A stretch of DNA of 64,000 bases from Staphylotrichum longicolle (lineage: Eukaryota > Ascomycota > Sordariomycetes > Sordariales > Chaetomiaceae). A program made the translations under genes and the position numbers. This document shows, one piece after another, positions 1-12,233 of this stretch (position 1 is its first letter; each line of letters starts with the position of its first letter). Below the pieces are notes generated by a model. That model was given only the letters and a program-made list of their open reading frames with translations. It did not search any database and was not told the origin of the DNA. The stretch covers positions 1,002,468 to 1,066,467 of the forward strand of contig JAHCVI010000005.1 in assembly GCA_019096155.1 (NCBI GenBank), written 5' to 3'.

Positions 1-369
1 CCCTTTGACCGGCTCGCTGTGCGAGTCAATCCAGTGCGATAAATACACCGAGGGAGGGTTACCAAGCTCGGCTTGTAGCTCCTGGACTTCTGCCTGCAAC
101 TGGACGATTATGTCGTCCTTTCTCCTGATCTCTATACTCATCTGGGAATTGTCGTCTCTAGCTTTCTGGTAGAGACGATCGTACATATCCTTCCAGTACG
201 AGACAAGTTGCTGGAGTTCGTGTTCATGCTTCATTGCCTCGGCGAAGTCCAATAGGGTATTGGCAAAGGCTATATTCAGCCTCTCTTGCGTCTGCGGCCG
301 TTGCAACAAAAGTTGAGGAGATAAACTTGCTGGTGCGGCTCGCTGGATGTTCTTTCCTGAGCTTTTCAT
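1..369 (-). CDS. Gag-like coiled-coil ORF of a probable LTR retrotransposon (runs off the window edge)
   Basis: The minus strand is open from an ATG at 369 to base 1 (123 codons) with no stop, so the 3' end is missing. The protein is Gln/Glu/Lys-rich: it has a helical segment with QQLVSYWKDMYDRLYQK, then a heptad-like stretch (IIVQLQAEVQELQAELG), then HWIDSHSEPVKG. This resembles the N-terminal coiled coil of fungal Ty3/gypsy Gag proteins. On the same strand just upstream, bases around 817-823 read TGTAACA, a plausible LTR start, but I could not find the matching LTR end. No protease, RT or integrase is visible inside the window. It could instead be a host coiled-coil protein. Confidence 0.4.
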   Translation of the reverse strand, partial: MKSSGKNIQRAAPASLSPQLLLQRPQTQERLNIAFANTLLDFAEAMKHEHELQQLVSYWKDMYDRLYQKARDDNSQMSIEIRRKDDIIVQLQAEVQELQAELGNPPSVYLSHWIDSHSEPVKG

Positions 370-630
370 AAACTCAGGGGGTACCTCGCCCTAGAGGAAT
401 GTAAGAAAAGTTTGTAGAAGAACAGTTATTTAGTGGCATACATTGTATGGGAAGCCCCTACTCGCGTTGGACGCAACGTTTGAGTTAGTTAGCACAGGCA
501 TTGTAGTTCATGGACGACGAGAGAGTTGGCTTAGGTGATTCTACTTGCTTCCTTGCTTTGCAGTGTACGTAGTATAACAATATATATGTTAGTCATGCTG
601 AATGTTTTTAGGACTAGTTATTCATAGCAT

Positions 631-731
631 AGATTTATTATTTATAGCTAACGGCAGTGCTTGGATTTATTATTTATAGCTAAGAGCAGTGCTTAGATTT
701 AGTATTTATAGCTAATAAGGGCAGTGCTTGG
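631..731. repeat. AT-rich tandem repeat, three imperfect ~32-bp units
   Basis: Three successive copies of a unit containing TTATTTATAGCTAA followed by GGCAGTGCTTG are seen (the third has insertions and a changed base). It lies upstream of the gag-like ORF, within what may be the LTR. Confidence 0.7.
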
Positions 732-1072
732 TATGATTATAGCATAATAATGATGACTGACGATGTACAATACAATACAATTTATTAACGCCCGGCGGCT
801 AAGCCGAAAGGGCAACTGTTACAATCTGACTATACATCTCCCAAGATATGACATGATCTCGCCGAAGCCCATACAAAGTCCATTCTAGTACATGCGGCCT
901 CTTGTTCCATTTCTCTTCGGATTCTCGTGGGTTAGTTGGGTTGTTAGTAGGCTGGCTTGAAGGCGATTCTCCAAGTGTTCAACGTCCTATCTTCGGCGGC
1001 TGAAGCAGTGCCTGCTGTCCGTGGCACGAGGTGAGGAGTGTGGGTTCGGTGTGGTGTTGTGAGTTGGGTGGT

Positions 1073-1905
1073 TTAGTCGGCTTGCGGTTGGTTCGTGTCA
1101 AGTCGGCCCGTGGCCATTGCAAATCGTATGGTGGCCCGAACGGCCTCCATATTAGGAGTCCAGTCTTTCTTATCCGACGACGATTTCCCTCCTAGGTAGA
1201 ACGAAATGTTACTTCTGTGGGTGTTTGTGCATTCGAGCATCTCCGTTCGGTATGCCGTCCATTTTCTGCATCGGAAGAGGAAGTGGTCTATTGTCTCTGT
1301 TGCTTGCCCGCATGCGCACTGATCTGCCGGTGCTGCTCCGATTCGGTGGAGGTAACCGTTGAGTCTTGCCATGCCTGTTCTGAGCTGAGCGAGCACGCCG
1401 GCCTCCTTTCGTGACAGGTGGTCGTACAGCAGTTTGGTGTGTTTACCTGGTAGTGCTGCGTCGACTCGCTTGGAATGAGCTCCGACTTTGTCTGGCAGGT
1501 GATTGCTGGTGCCTCTCTTGGACCATGCTACGTGGAGGGTTGTCGACCGAGTCCTGGGCGTTTGTGTTTCCGGAGCGGCGCCCCGCCGAGTGGCACGCTT
1601 GGCCTCACCCTTGGCGATTTCCCAGATGTTGCTTTCTTCGCCCGCAGGGAGCCATCGTATTGTTACTATGTTCCCGTCCTCGCGTAGTGCTCTGATCGAC
1701 TCGTAGATGTGGCAGATGTGCTGCTGCCCAGACTGCTGTCGAGGGTGCCGGAGCGAGAGAACGGCTGCTTTATTGCGCGTCGATAGCTCGATACGGCTAG
1801 ATCTGAGCGCTGGTAGTGTGCGTAACGCTCGTTCCATCGCTGCCAGCTCCCCAGACACTGGTCTGGATGGGCTGCCGGGTAGCCTGGGCCCTGAAGCTTG
1901 ATCAG
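1073..1905 (-). mobile_element. 3' end of a Tad-like LINE: RNase H end plus CCHC motif
   Basis: The reading frame ends at 1073 and has no natural start; it is the C-terminal part of a non-LTR retrotransposon polyprotein. It shows the RNase H portion (GELAAMERALRTLPAL near the start, then VTIRWLPAGEESNIWEIAKGE, the usual trans-esterase-adjacent helix) and a terminal zinc-knuckle-like segment with C-x-C-x8-H-x4-C (CACGQATETIDHFLFRC). This order is typical of fungal Tad-clade elements. Reverse transcriptase and endonuclease domains are absent, so this is a 5'-truncated copy. It sits directly downstream of a broken PTH11-like gene on the same strand and may have helped break it. Confidence 0.75.
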
Positions 1906-2110
1906 TTCTTAGTCGCCCTCAGAGACAACAGTTCTCGCGACTGAAGCGTTGAGCATGATGCCAGCGTCCAAGGTGAGCGATGAGTATTTATTAGTCTGAG
2001 CGTCCTGGACAGAGACCTTAGCAGTGAAATGTTGCTCAAGATCGGGACCACCATTGTCTTTAACGAGATGGCACCATGGCCTCGTAGAAAATCCGCAGTA
2101 AGTAAAAAAA

Positions 2111-2999
2111 TTAGCCTTGGAAAGGCAGGACACATACTGGGGTCTCCTGTTTGTTTCGGGATTGTTTCGGGAGCATAGCCATCTTAACGAATGATGCAGC
2201 GCCGGCGCTTCGCGGGTGTCAGCGGCCAGGGGCCTGATTAATATTGCGATGAAGTCCTTACACGATGCCCATTCTCATAGCAATAGCAATACCAAGCCGT
2301 TCTTTAACATTCAATGACTTGCGCATATTGAAAAGAACAGGCCAGGGCAGGAGAGCAAGGATAACATCGGCAGAGCCAGACCAGCCTAAGAAGGCCCCGT
2401 CAGCTATACCAACCCCGTTAGTCTTATGACCCAGGTAGGAGACTCACCCGCCGACCACCGATAAAAAGTCACGATCTTCTTCGGGTAGATGCACCTGCCC
2501 TGGATGCGGTCGTCCCATATCTTGGCAAATGGGCGGCACTTGACCCACATCAATAGCATAGCAGTACCCAGGATAAGGTTGACGGTGATGATGATGAACC
2601 AGATAACCCACTTGGCCCAACCCTGGCAGAGCCGAACCAAGGTCAGGCCGAACGACGTTTGGCTCCACGCTGCAGAGAGAACCGAGAAGAAGCCGGCGAA
2701 GAAGGCGATGAAGGGCATGTTGGGGAGGTTATTCTTTGGCATGTCGTAGGCATTAAGCCCGTAGCCCAGACTGACGCAAGCCGAGGTGGTGGAGGCCGAG
2801 ACCAGGAGGGAGACCTGAGAGGAATCGTCCGCGACATGTTCGATGGGCTGCGTTTATATCCCGGCTCAAACATGTTTGAGGGGTGGTGACTCTACCCATG
2901 CTGTGACGAGGAAGTGGTCGTCCCACCACAGGTTGCGGCCGCGACATATCTTGCAGTAGAGTTTCAGGGAGATTAAGACAAAGGAGCGGCTAGTGAGGA
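2111..2999 (-). pseudogene. PTH11-like / fungal rhodopsin-domain membrane protein, truncated
   Basis: Four minus-strand exons can be assembled: up to 2896 (SLKLYCKICRGRNLWWDDHF, the family's intracellular loop motif), 2814-2448 (SLGYGLNAYDMPKNN, then two hydrophobic helices), 2403-2262 (DVILALLPWPVLFNMRKS) and 2207-2111 (AGAASFVKMAMLPK). Introns are 2815-2895, 2404-2447 and 2208-2261, each GT-AG and frame-preserving. These motifs are characteristic of the fungal rhodopsin fold found in PTH11-like receptors. The last membrane segments and cytoplasmic tail should follow SFVKMAML but the frame runs into a stop at 2111, next to LINE sequence. The start is unclear. I infer a receptor-like gene cut by rearrangement or insertion. 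Confidence 0.7.
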
Positions 3000-5129
3000 G
3001 CCAGAAGACAGGGTTGAGCTGCGGGCCAAGATCTTCATGTGTCTCGTCCGTCGCCGGCGGTTGTCGCCCTGTGTGTGATTTCGTGTGAGCCCATCTTGAG
3101 ATATCACGTAGCGTTGGATGAATAAAGACGGGTCTGCAGCCAAGACGGGACGTCGGTAGTAGGAAACAGGTCGGTAGAAACGTTGAGGCAATCGTTCAAT
3201 TTTGGAGCTGAGACCTGAGTTGACCCCGTTCACACGATTTGAGAAGGGTGGTGAAGGCAGGGCAGTCAATTGTCCGTGTGCATCCTCGCGGCGGGCGGCT
3301 GTATCCAAAAACCATTCTAGAGTTGCTGGCCGGATTGGCTGTGGCAAGGCTCGGCGGAGGGCAGACGGGGAAGAAGTTCATACCAGTCTACCTCACTTAC
3401 CGCCTGTCGACGTGGGGCCACGCGCGCACTGGTGGCCTTTCGTGAGGCTGCTTCGTGGTCATCACCAGGGAGTGTCTCTAGGTGCGTAGCTGCGCACGGA
3501 CAGTAGCCGGGGATCCCTGAGAGTCAGTTGCGCACGGACAGCCGCAGGAGAGGGGATTCTCGGGATTGGCTGAGGCTAGGGGGCCTGGCATTGACTCCCA
3601 TGGCTCGCCCGAATCTCCTGTTCTGTGGCGCTTGTGGCTCCGTAATTCCCCGGGCCAGTGGAGGTGCAGGGCCGAGCGCAGGCCCATGGCGCCCCACGCC
3701 CTGGGTACGCGAACAGGTGGAGCACAAGCAAACCAAAGCCTTGCCATTTTCAGATCGTATCTCATGACATCTAGAATATCGCCCCTCTTCTTCTTCTTGT
3801 CAAGCTTCTAGGCCTCGTCTTATCATGCCTCACTCATGGCGCTCAGACTCAGTTCCGTATTGCTATTGTACATAGTCACAGAATCGTCATAGCACCTTGT
3901 TTGCTTCGACGTTATGCGTGCACTAACACATGGCCGTCGGGGCACACGGGGGCAAATAGCCAGGGCGGGGTCCCAGGGCCCCAAACAGGTTCCTCGACTC
4001 AAAATTCATCACTCTACATATGCCGGTGGTCGAATGTTAGAGGCAATGGATGAGGTATGGATTCCCCAGCAGCACAAATCCCTACACGTGCGCAGAACCA
4101 GCTCGTGAGGATCCCAACCTTGGAACTTTGGTTCGGCCAATGTGGCCCCTAGCGCTTCCGTCGCCCCCGAGCGGATCATATCTTAGTGCCGAGAGATCGG
4201 CTGGGACTGCATCAATCGATCCCTCCCTCCAGGCCCTCCAGCTGAGTTGGACAGCACCTTTGTTGCCTCTAGCCACTTGTCGGGGTAAGGTGGCATAAGA
4301 CGGCCGGGTTAATGGTAGTAGATATTGCCTCAAGATACCCGCAAGGTCGGATACCCCGAGCACATGCCCACCCGGAGGGACGCCCAGCCCCGGCCACAGC
4401 ACAGGAAGTCGCACCTTCGACTGAGAAATGACTCGGACCTGGCATTGCACACAACACAGCGCACAGATCACAGCCCGGACAGATCGCTACCGATCAGACC
4501 TTGCCGGGCGAGGGCGCTGAGCTTTGATGGTAGCAGCAGTGTTGACGATATCTTCCCCAAAAGTGAACTGAGAACAGAAGAACCTAGCGGGGCGCAATCC
4601 AGGCCCTGTTATAGTTTGCCACACTCAGGGGCTGACACGAACCCAATGCCATGCCCATGCTTGCCGTGGCATGTTGAATCATCAACCGTTTCACATTGCA
4701 TTGCACGCCAGTGGCAAGGCTAAGCAAATCCCCGCTTCCCCGGACCCAAGACCCACGACTGACCACGGCTCACTGATGGTTTCGCCTCATTTTAGAGTAG
4801 CTTCGCTTCTGGCGGGGCTGTTATAAATCATCTAACCACCTTCAAGAGGCAAGGTCCACTCGCCGTGATCTGGGCGGGCAGCGGTTGGTCGTAGCCCACA
4901 CCATCTCCAAGACATGTCCTTTCCCAAGACTACCATACATCTGTTAGGGTCAGGGGTGGAGAGGGGAGGGAGGAGGCTGAGGGTAATGGTATTATTGCAT
5001 TTGAGTCTGTTACGGAGGAGGAGAAGACTGGTAGAATGCAAGGAACGAAATAGTACAGCCTTGGGCGCACCGATGCTTCTGGAACGCCATCCGCCCGAGC
5101 TTTGGATCCTCTTTTCTTTCTTCACTTTC
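3000..5129. other. No gene recognised
   Basis: Apart from the possible 5' part of the PTH11-like gene up to about 3100, only short overlapping ORFs occur on both strands. None shows a recognisable domain, intron-exon logic or consistent codon use. Confidence 0.5.
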
Positions 5130-6368
5130 CTATGCTGATGGTGAGCGAGTCTCGATCCTCGACTCACTCACCTCGACCTCAAATTCGACTGTCTTGCTGA
5201 TGCCGACCCGTCCGGCATCTATCGCATTCAGGTCGGCGTCCGAGGCCGCCGTGCCAAACGGATTGGGACGGATGATGCGCTCCTGCGAACTTGTCATACC
5301 ATACGCGGAGTCCGCCGTGCTGCCATGGACCTCGACGTGTTGGTTAGGAGGAAATGCCACCTCCTCTCTCCCGCCTGAGACGAACTGCCTTCTATGGGAG
5401 GATTGGGCCCCCCGGCTCCGTGAAGAGATCTCGTAGCTTTGGTTGTTGAGCACGACCTTGGAGGCCAGGATATCGATACTGCCTTTGGGGATTAATTGCG
5501 GCTCGCGAGGCTGGGGAGGGAGGAGGAGAGTGCTAGGACGCAATTTGGGAGTACTTACAGCATCATTATAGGAAAGAGACACTCCAGCGTGTAGGCGAAG
5601 CGGTCGACCTGGCTGGCAGTGTGTGTCGCGCTCTGGGCCGTGGTCTGGAACGAGTAGGTGACGGCACGCATGATGCCAACGATGGCCAAGAGCGCCAGAC
5701 GAACCTCGGTGCTGCGCATCAGGAACCGGAATAGGCCGGTTTTGGTGACGCACTTGAGAGAGTTGATCTTCGCCTTGGCAAAACTAGTCAACAGATAATA
5801 GGCGCTCACGCATTCGAGCACGGCTATGAGGGGGAAGTAGGCCATGTGTAGGTGGTCCACAGTATCTTGGAGCCCGCTACCGCCGCCGAAAATGAGTCTA
5901 ACGCGGGTAATGGCGATCGTGATGCGGATGACGACAATGGCCAGAATGAAGGTCCAGAACAAGCCTGCGAAGATACGCCACTGCTGACTGCGTAGAATGC
6001 GGCTTAGAATGACGTAGCTAAAAAACGATAGTCCTGCTTCTTGAACCTATAGCAGAGAGAGTGAGCCCCAGCCTCAACGAAGAATGAGCTGAGAATGGTG
6101 GGCTAGTCTAACAGGTACTTACCAGCCATAGTATATCCGCAAATACTGAGGCAACAGCTTGGTTTGCGACTGGCGGAGAGGTTAAGTAGAAAGCGTAGTA
6201 ACAGAGGCCATTTGCGACGGCACCGGCGGCCGAGGTGACGATAGGGACGGTAGCGATTAGAGAGAAGTTCGTGATGCTGATGACGAGGAGGCCAAAGAAG
6301 ACGTTGACCACTCCAATTGTGCTGAGGATTGACCAGCTCAACTCGAAGTAGACTGGGTCCGATGCCAT
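5130..6368 (-). CDS. Multi-pass fungal membrane protein, three exons, intact
   Basis: The ATG at 6368 begins MASDPVYFELSWSILSTIG. Exons are 6368-6123, 6046-5559 and 5478-5130; introns 6047-6122 and 5479-5558 have GTAAGT donors, and the spliced frame is uninterrupted (360 aa). I see about six or seven hydrophobic segments, starting at once after the N-terminus (IGVVNVFFGLLVISIT), then FWTFILAIVVIRITIAITRV, FPLIAVLECVSAYYLL and LALLAIVGIMRAVTY. The conserved stretch RSTEVRLALLAIVGIMRAVT-YSFQ resembles an uncharacterised fungal integral membrane family. The last ~110 residues are a soluble Ser/Asp/Glu-rich tail. No catalytic motif is visible. No transporter or receptor role can be assigned. Confidence 0.75.
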
Positions 6369-6449
6369 GATGGCCAATGGAGATATACCGGCACCGCTAG
6401 AGCGGCTGGTATAATACGAAGAACGGAAGCTGAGACTCTCGATCACGGT

Positions 6450-9107
6450 AAGGACGACCGACAGGGTGACGACGATAACGTATACCTTATATGTTCAACT
6501 AGGACGTGAACGGCCAAAACGCGGATTCCAAACCCGGCCGCATATATATCAGGCCCGTGAGGGAGTATAAACAAGACCGATGTGCGATGCGAATGATAGG
6601 AAAGTAAAGTCCCAGAGCTCCCGGCAAGCGGCGAGTTAAAACTGGCGGCCAACTCCAAAGAGGGCTGCAGCAAACACGCCCTCCGGTGTTTGCCTTTTAA
6701 TCGACGACTGTGGCTTAAGTTTCTCCTATTTAGAGCCATTAGCCCGGTGGGCACCGCTAGTCCACTAGTGCCAGTTAGGCCGTCATGGATAGGCGTCTGG
6801 AACACTCGGTACGGTTCCCACCTTGATTCCCATAAGATGGGCCGATTCCTATGTGCTGTGGCTGAGTGATGCAAATTTGTGTTGTGACATGCTTGTGGCA
6901 ATTGGGGCGTGGTGTGGCTGCCTTCAGGCGCTGTTTCAGGTGCATGGTGAACCCTGACCAACCCCCCCACCCCACTCTCCCCCACCCTTGCTCCCCCCTT
7001 ATTATGTATTTTTTTCCCCGGTTCGTTGCAATATCGAGTTTGTGTGAGTATGAAGCCTCGCAGGAGGTGGGGGGCAACTGTGTTGGTAAACTCACCAGAA
7101 GGGAAGGACAGCTAGGGAAATCTCCGCCATGGCCTACTGGTACACGAAGCGGGCTGGGATCTCTCTTGTGGTTGGATCGCACCCACAAGTGGACCTTTCA
7201 CCGGTTGGACAGTCAGGTGCCCATCTTACAACCAAGCAGCATTGTCAAGCGACTGCCGCCATACAATGAGCATCTCTACGACCAGGATCCGGAGCAATCC
7301 GAGTCCTCCGAATTTATCGTCGAGGCTCACTGAATCTACACGCCACTTCCCTCGGCCGATCTAGGCACGATTTGGGCCCGCCAGGCCGAGCCACTTAGTA
7401 TCACATGCTATTGTGGCTTAAGCGCTCTGGATGCAAATCAGCGATGTAGAATTTGTCTCTTCCCACTGCATTTACGCTCAACTTATATTAAAACGCAACG
7501 AAACCCCGAGCCAGAGATCTACGTTTAAAGAGCATTAGTACTATTGATGTCTCGGCATATCCTCGGGGCGTCTTAGAGATCATGGGGCGTCTGCCATCCC
7601 CTCAACTATCCCCCTATAGGTTGATTGCCTAGGAGGGACGAACCGTCCTGTTGGAGGATTCCGAGATGGGGCGGCCGTGGCGGCGATGTAGCCCCCAATT
7701 GTGGGCGAGACGACGAGCCACCTTCGCCGAAGCGTTTAAGCTGTGCCCCAAAACCGAGGGGAAAAGTCTGCGAAAGTAGACAACCGTTCGAGGGGCCTGT
7801 TACTGCGTCGAGACGAGCTATATACGATGTCGCGCTGACGACTGCGCCGAGAGGTATACGAGTGTCAGGAGATGTGGATGGAGCCAACGGGCAGGTCGGG
7901 CAGAAAATATGTTCCTGGAGGCCCTACGTACATTGTCTGACCCTGCCGATGACTAAATTGCAATCTGAGGTCCTCTCCCGGAGTGCTCTCTCCCGACACC
8001 TGAGCGAGTCATGTAGCCGAGTGCGAAACCGCAATGAAAGAATCTGCCTTCGTCATCTTCGATCTTTCTGTCCTGTCCCTGTACATCCGTTCCTGCACCT
8101 TCTCAACCGCTATACGGCCGAGTTCCTGTGTTCCACCAGGAAGGATTGTCTTTTATCTGGAGATAACTCCCGTCCCGGATGTTCCTCGCAAAGTCATGCC
8201 TAAATCCTTCCGTCTCTTTGTTATCTTTAGCGGACTGCCTAGGATCGAGGATATTGCCTTCCGATAGCTTGAAGGTCATGCAGAAGAGTTAGAACATTAC
8301 GTCCTGGCTAGTATGTCGAAGCTCAATTTTCTCGTCCACGCGACCAGCCTGTCGAAGGGCCCGATAGATGCTCCATGTGGTTCCTGGCCCCTGGCAACTC
8401 ATCGGTGACTCGAGTAGGAAACAAGCCGTGGGGGAGTGAGGGCTGCTGGGGTGGGCCGGTCAGGGTGCATGGTCAGAGACAAGGAAAGAGTGCGAATGGA
8501 AGCCTGGGTAGACCCACTTATCTCAATCGCCGCTTACCCTAATCCTTACAACGCTACTGTCTGGAGTGGACCCCGAGCGGCTGTATCCCCCCTTGCACCG
8601 TCAGGCAGGTTCCTTCCCGGTCCGTATGCTTGCCATCTGCCACTTTACCTACTACCCAACGCTTTATATAGATTGCCACACCCTTCCAGCGGCCGAACCT
8701 TGTCTAGACACCCAACGCTCTAGAACACGGCCATAGTAGAAAAGGGAAATAGTCGAGATCGGAATCGGAAGTCGTCTATTCCCCCGCCTCCTACCCGCCT
8801 ATTGCACTTACAATCGAAGGGTCTTGTGCTCACCTCTTGCTGCCCACCTCTTTTGCGCCCTTTATAGTTAAGTGATTATTCGTGGTCAAGCTGCTGGAGG
8901 ACGTAGACACCATTGCAGACGAGGCACGTTATAGAAGCAGGCGAGTTGGGACCTTAGCAAAGGTCAATTTGTTCCCCAAAGACAAAAGCCCTTGTAGGTA
9001 GTGATTATCGACACGACTGTAGTGGGATTCCAACTATCGATAGCACCGAAGACTACGACATACGCTCTCAAGAACGCATAGAGACGTCGTACAGAGAACG
9101 ACCGACT
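6450..9107. other. Gene-poor stretch
   Basis: Short overlapping ORFs on both strands, a C-rich run near 6960-7020, and nothing with a recognisable domain or introns. The first few hundred bases are the probable promoter side of the membrane-protein gene that starts at 6368. Confidence 0.5.
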
Positions 9108-10560
9108 ATGGCTACTACACTGATCAGCCCGAGCGCTCCTTACCACCACTACCATCACAACCAGCACTAGTACCACAACTCGTTTAGCTCGGGGTATCTT
9201 CACTCGGCGCCCGCTACGAGTATACCGCGTATAATCTCGCCAGTCGAACCCCGGAGGCTCTCGGACCATTCTAAGCCCGTCCATACTTACCGATAGTCTC
9301 TGCCCTCCTTGCCATCCATCTCAGAAATGTTTTCCGAGAAAAGTTTACTAGGTCACGTACCTCCGCTCGCTTCGGCGCCGATTCCTCTAGCACAGACTTT
9401 GCTATCGCCATTCACTTCGGCTCCGCTACCGCGTCCGTTTGCAGATATTGGGAGCCCAGACAAGAATCTATCGCCGAGGACATTTCACCCCTTATCTTTA
9501 GCCTTAGATTCCGCCCTACTTGCCCTAGAGAGTCGGACTATTTCTCCTCCGTTAGACACCTTCCTAAAACATCGCTTATCGCCTCCTGTCAAGCTCGAGC
9601 AGCTTGAGGCTAAGCAGCGGTATGCCGAAGCGCAATCTCTCAGCGGTGGTCACCGACTACAACTACCGCAGGCGCTCCCTAGTTTGCCTGCAGAAACGGC
9701 AAAGGCTCCCTTAGGGCAATTGCCATTATCCTTCTATCCCGTCTCCTCGAGATAGAACGCCAAGCCTGGATTTCTCTCGCGGTTTGAGCCGTAGGGACCG
9801 CCTAGCCACGAAGAGGAAGGCGACTACTCGCCCCTTCGCCCAGCCAATAACAAGGCTGCTTTCGACAAGCACTTTCAAACAAACGTGTACTATAATACGC
9901 TACAAGTAGTAAGTCTTCCATCCTAGCTGCACACGCGACACGCAAAAGGTGATGACTAACATAAGCCATACAGATCATAAGCTCCTGCCGCAGATGCTAC
10001 AATTTTGCCAAGGCGTATATAGCTGCGGCGCGAGAACAACAGGGCTCGCCACCAATTCCGTCGAGGATGCCAACCGAAAACGAGATAAGCGTAATGCTAA
10101 ACAACTTTATTATCGCGCTGAAGCAGCTCGAGGACGTCCGCGACATAGTTCAGCAGAACCCACTACAGTATAAGCGCGCGCGCGAGAGCGGCGGCCATAG
10201 CGCCGAGGATGAGGACGTGTCGATGTGCGGTAACGGTATCAAGCCCGCTTATATGATATACGAGGTCAAGAAGCGGCGTGGCGTAAGTTTCTTATACCCC
10301 GTGTCCGCCCCGCCTCCTAACCTACAAGACGCTAACATTCCGCCTAACGCGCGGCTCCTCCCGGACATTGCAATAGCTGTAATAGGGTAGACACCCCGGA
10401 ATAGAGGCGTAGACCCGACGGCGCAAGAACGCTCTATAACGTATGCGGCCTCCACTATGCGAAACTGGAGCGTAGAAGGCAACTTGACTAGAAATCGCTC
10501 CGGCTATCGAGCTAGCGTGCCCGGGATAGAGCACTGCGGCCAAGTCGGTGCGGATCATTG
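9108..10560 (+). pseudogene. nsdD-like: nsdD-like GATA transcription factor, decayed by TpG-to-TpA mutation
   Basis: One frame runs from ATG 9108 through TAGs at 9168, 9291, 9753 and 9792, and ends near 9917. It contains an LPSISEMFSEKSLLGH box and Pro/Ser-rich sequence typical of the N-terminus of NsdD/SUB-1-type factors. After an intron (acceptor near 9970) comes NFAKAYIAAAREQQG, then PTENEISVMLNNF and KQLEDVRDIVQ, then EVKKRRG at a GTAAGT donor near 10281. The GATA zinc finger follows: C-x2-C in HCNSCNRVDTPE, then TAG in place of the invariant Trp, RRRPDGARTL, Tyr in place of the third zinc Cys, then VCGLHYAKLERRRQLD and another TAG. Several Leu/Val codons read TTA, CTA or GTA. NsdD controls sexual development in ascomycetes; this copy cannot bind zinc normally. 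A functional copy should exist elsewhere. Confidence 0.75.
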
Positions 10561-10599
10561 CCAAGACATATCGATTTTGTGGGACTTTCGCTGGTCTGG

Positions 10600-11130
10600 G
10601 ACTTTCGCTATACATCTACGTTAGAGGTTACATCATAGTTGTGCAGATTTTATTTTCCTAGCAAGCGATGACAGCTTCGCTGCGTCAGGCAGCAAGGCGA
10701 ACCCGTCACTCGTTCTTCGCGATGGGCTAGCTGACTAGCAGTGTCGCCACCAAGACCTGGCTGCATTCGAGGTATGAATCTTGAGTTGCTCTGTAAGTTG
10801 AACGAAGAATGAAGAAGAACCACTGGATACGTACCGAGCAGGAACTCGTTAGCATAGAGTCCACCTTTACGACGGAGGATTCTGTAATGTTAAGATAGAT
10901 CAAAATAGGAATTCTGCTCCTGTTTGCAACTGCCACCCTTCCACCCACCCCAGACTTTTCACAACTGACCTAGACCTCGAAACTTTCTCACCTTGCAGAC
11001 CCGACCTCTCCCACAGCCTTACCCTGCGTTTCGCTCGTCGTCACAATCACCACTCGCGCATCCCATGAGCTACCCCGCTGTGCCGGCCTGTTGTGCCGGC
11101 CTTCAATCCATTCAAGCCATATAATAGTCC
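10600..11130. other. Intergenic; holds one copy of a ~55-bp direct repeat
   Basis: No gene is seen. Bases about 10934-10990 (CTTCCACCC...CTCGAAACTTT) recur at about 13813-13868 with a few differences. Confidence 0.55.
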
Positions 11131-11137
11131 CCTACCG

Positions 11138-12200
11138 TCAGGGAATAATGGTTTCCACTGAAGGCGGCCACGGGAAGATCACTTTGTTCCTTGGACAGCC
11201 GTTGAAAAAGCACAAACCAGAAAGCCAGCGCGTAACATACAATCGCGGAACGCGATGTTCGACGTCGAGGTCGGTGAATCTGACCTTAAGAGACACGTGA
11301 TGATCTATGTCGTTGGTGCCGACCGTGCTGGAATTGGGTTGCTTTGGGCGCGACGCCGTGAAGACAAACGACGGAGCTTCTTGCTGGTTGGCGTGGATCT
11401 CCCGAGTATCGGCCCCATCTTCCCAAATGAATATGGCCTTGTACGGGGTTATACCTTCCTCCCGACCCCAGAGGCTGCCGAGACGGAGTGTCTCGCCTCC
11501 GTCGATTGCCTCGACCAACCTCTTAGCCGCCATTCGCATATACCTTCTAGGAAACTGCGACCGCTAGGGCTGACTCCTGCTGTTCTTAGAGGAATCAAGC
11601 CGCAAATAGTCTTCAATGGAACGGGCAAGGGGAACATGGGAGAGGGATCGTAGTTCGTGGGCAAGTTGGGCAAGCCTTTTCCGCTGGTGCACCGTCAAGC
11701 TGCCACGCGGCTTCTTTGATTGCGGCAACTGGTCAGAAAATTTTGTGGTCCGAACGATTCTGCCGAGCTTCCAGAGGTATCCCTCGGTTATGATGCCACG
11801 CGCGTCCAGTTTAACGTTGATGAAGCGGCAGCTCTTGTTAAACGTCAGGCTGCGATCGATCCGAGGGCCGTGGAACTCATTAAAGAAGTGCGTCCGCAAG
11901 TACGCGGAGACGCTTGTCAAGGACGGTGAGCGATGCGTTTCTCCGGTTCTGTCGTTATGGATGATCTCCCCGTTGAGGAGACACAACGCTAACATGGACA
12001 GATCGAGACTGCAGGACTTCTCTTGGAGCTCTTCTTTGTTCAGCCGGATTGGATATTGGCAACAGTTAGAAACGATGGCAAGACGATCCAACTCGTCTCC
12101 AGGTTCCTCCTTCCGATACTGTCGATAATCGTCGGAAACATAGCGTTTGACCTTTCCAGCATGATCGTAAATTTGCCGGCCGTTCCAAGGACCTGGTTAA
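11138..12200 (-). pseudogene. C-terminal half of a HET (heterokaryon incompatibility) protein with an in-frame TAG
   Basis: The minus-strand frame from about 12195 (just after a TAA) to 11138 encodes the C-terminal half of a fungal HET-domain protein. It includes EPGDELDRLAIVSNCCQYP, SVSAYLRTHFFNEFHGP, FVFTASRPKQPNS and a final LCFFNGCPRNKVIFPWPP. A TAG at 11564-11566 separates two parts that are in exactly the same frame. The flanks read RSQP-TAG-RSQFPRRYMRMAAKRLVEA, so the protein continues sensibly through the stop. The N-terminal HET core is missing: the sequence abuts an oppositely oriented ankyrin NLR fragment at about 12200-12234. I infer a rearranged remnant. Confidence 0.7.
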
Positions 12201-12233
12201 TCGCGTCGCTTCGTTGAAAATGGCCTGTCAGCT

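Noticed and set aside
1909..2133. Possible cyanovirin-N-like or PTH11 tail sequence between the LINE and the PTH11-like gene
   Set aside because: Neither motif set could be matched; the stretch is probably degenerate junction sequence.
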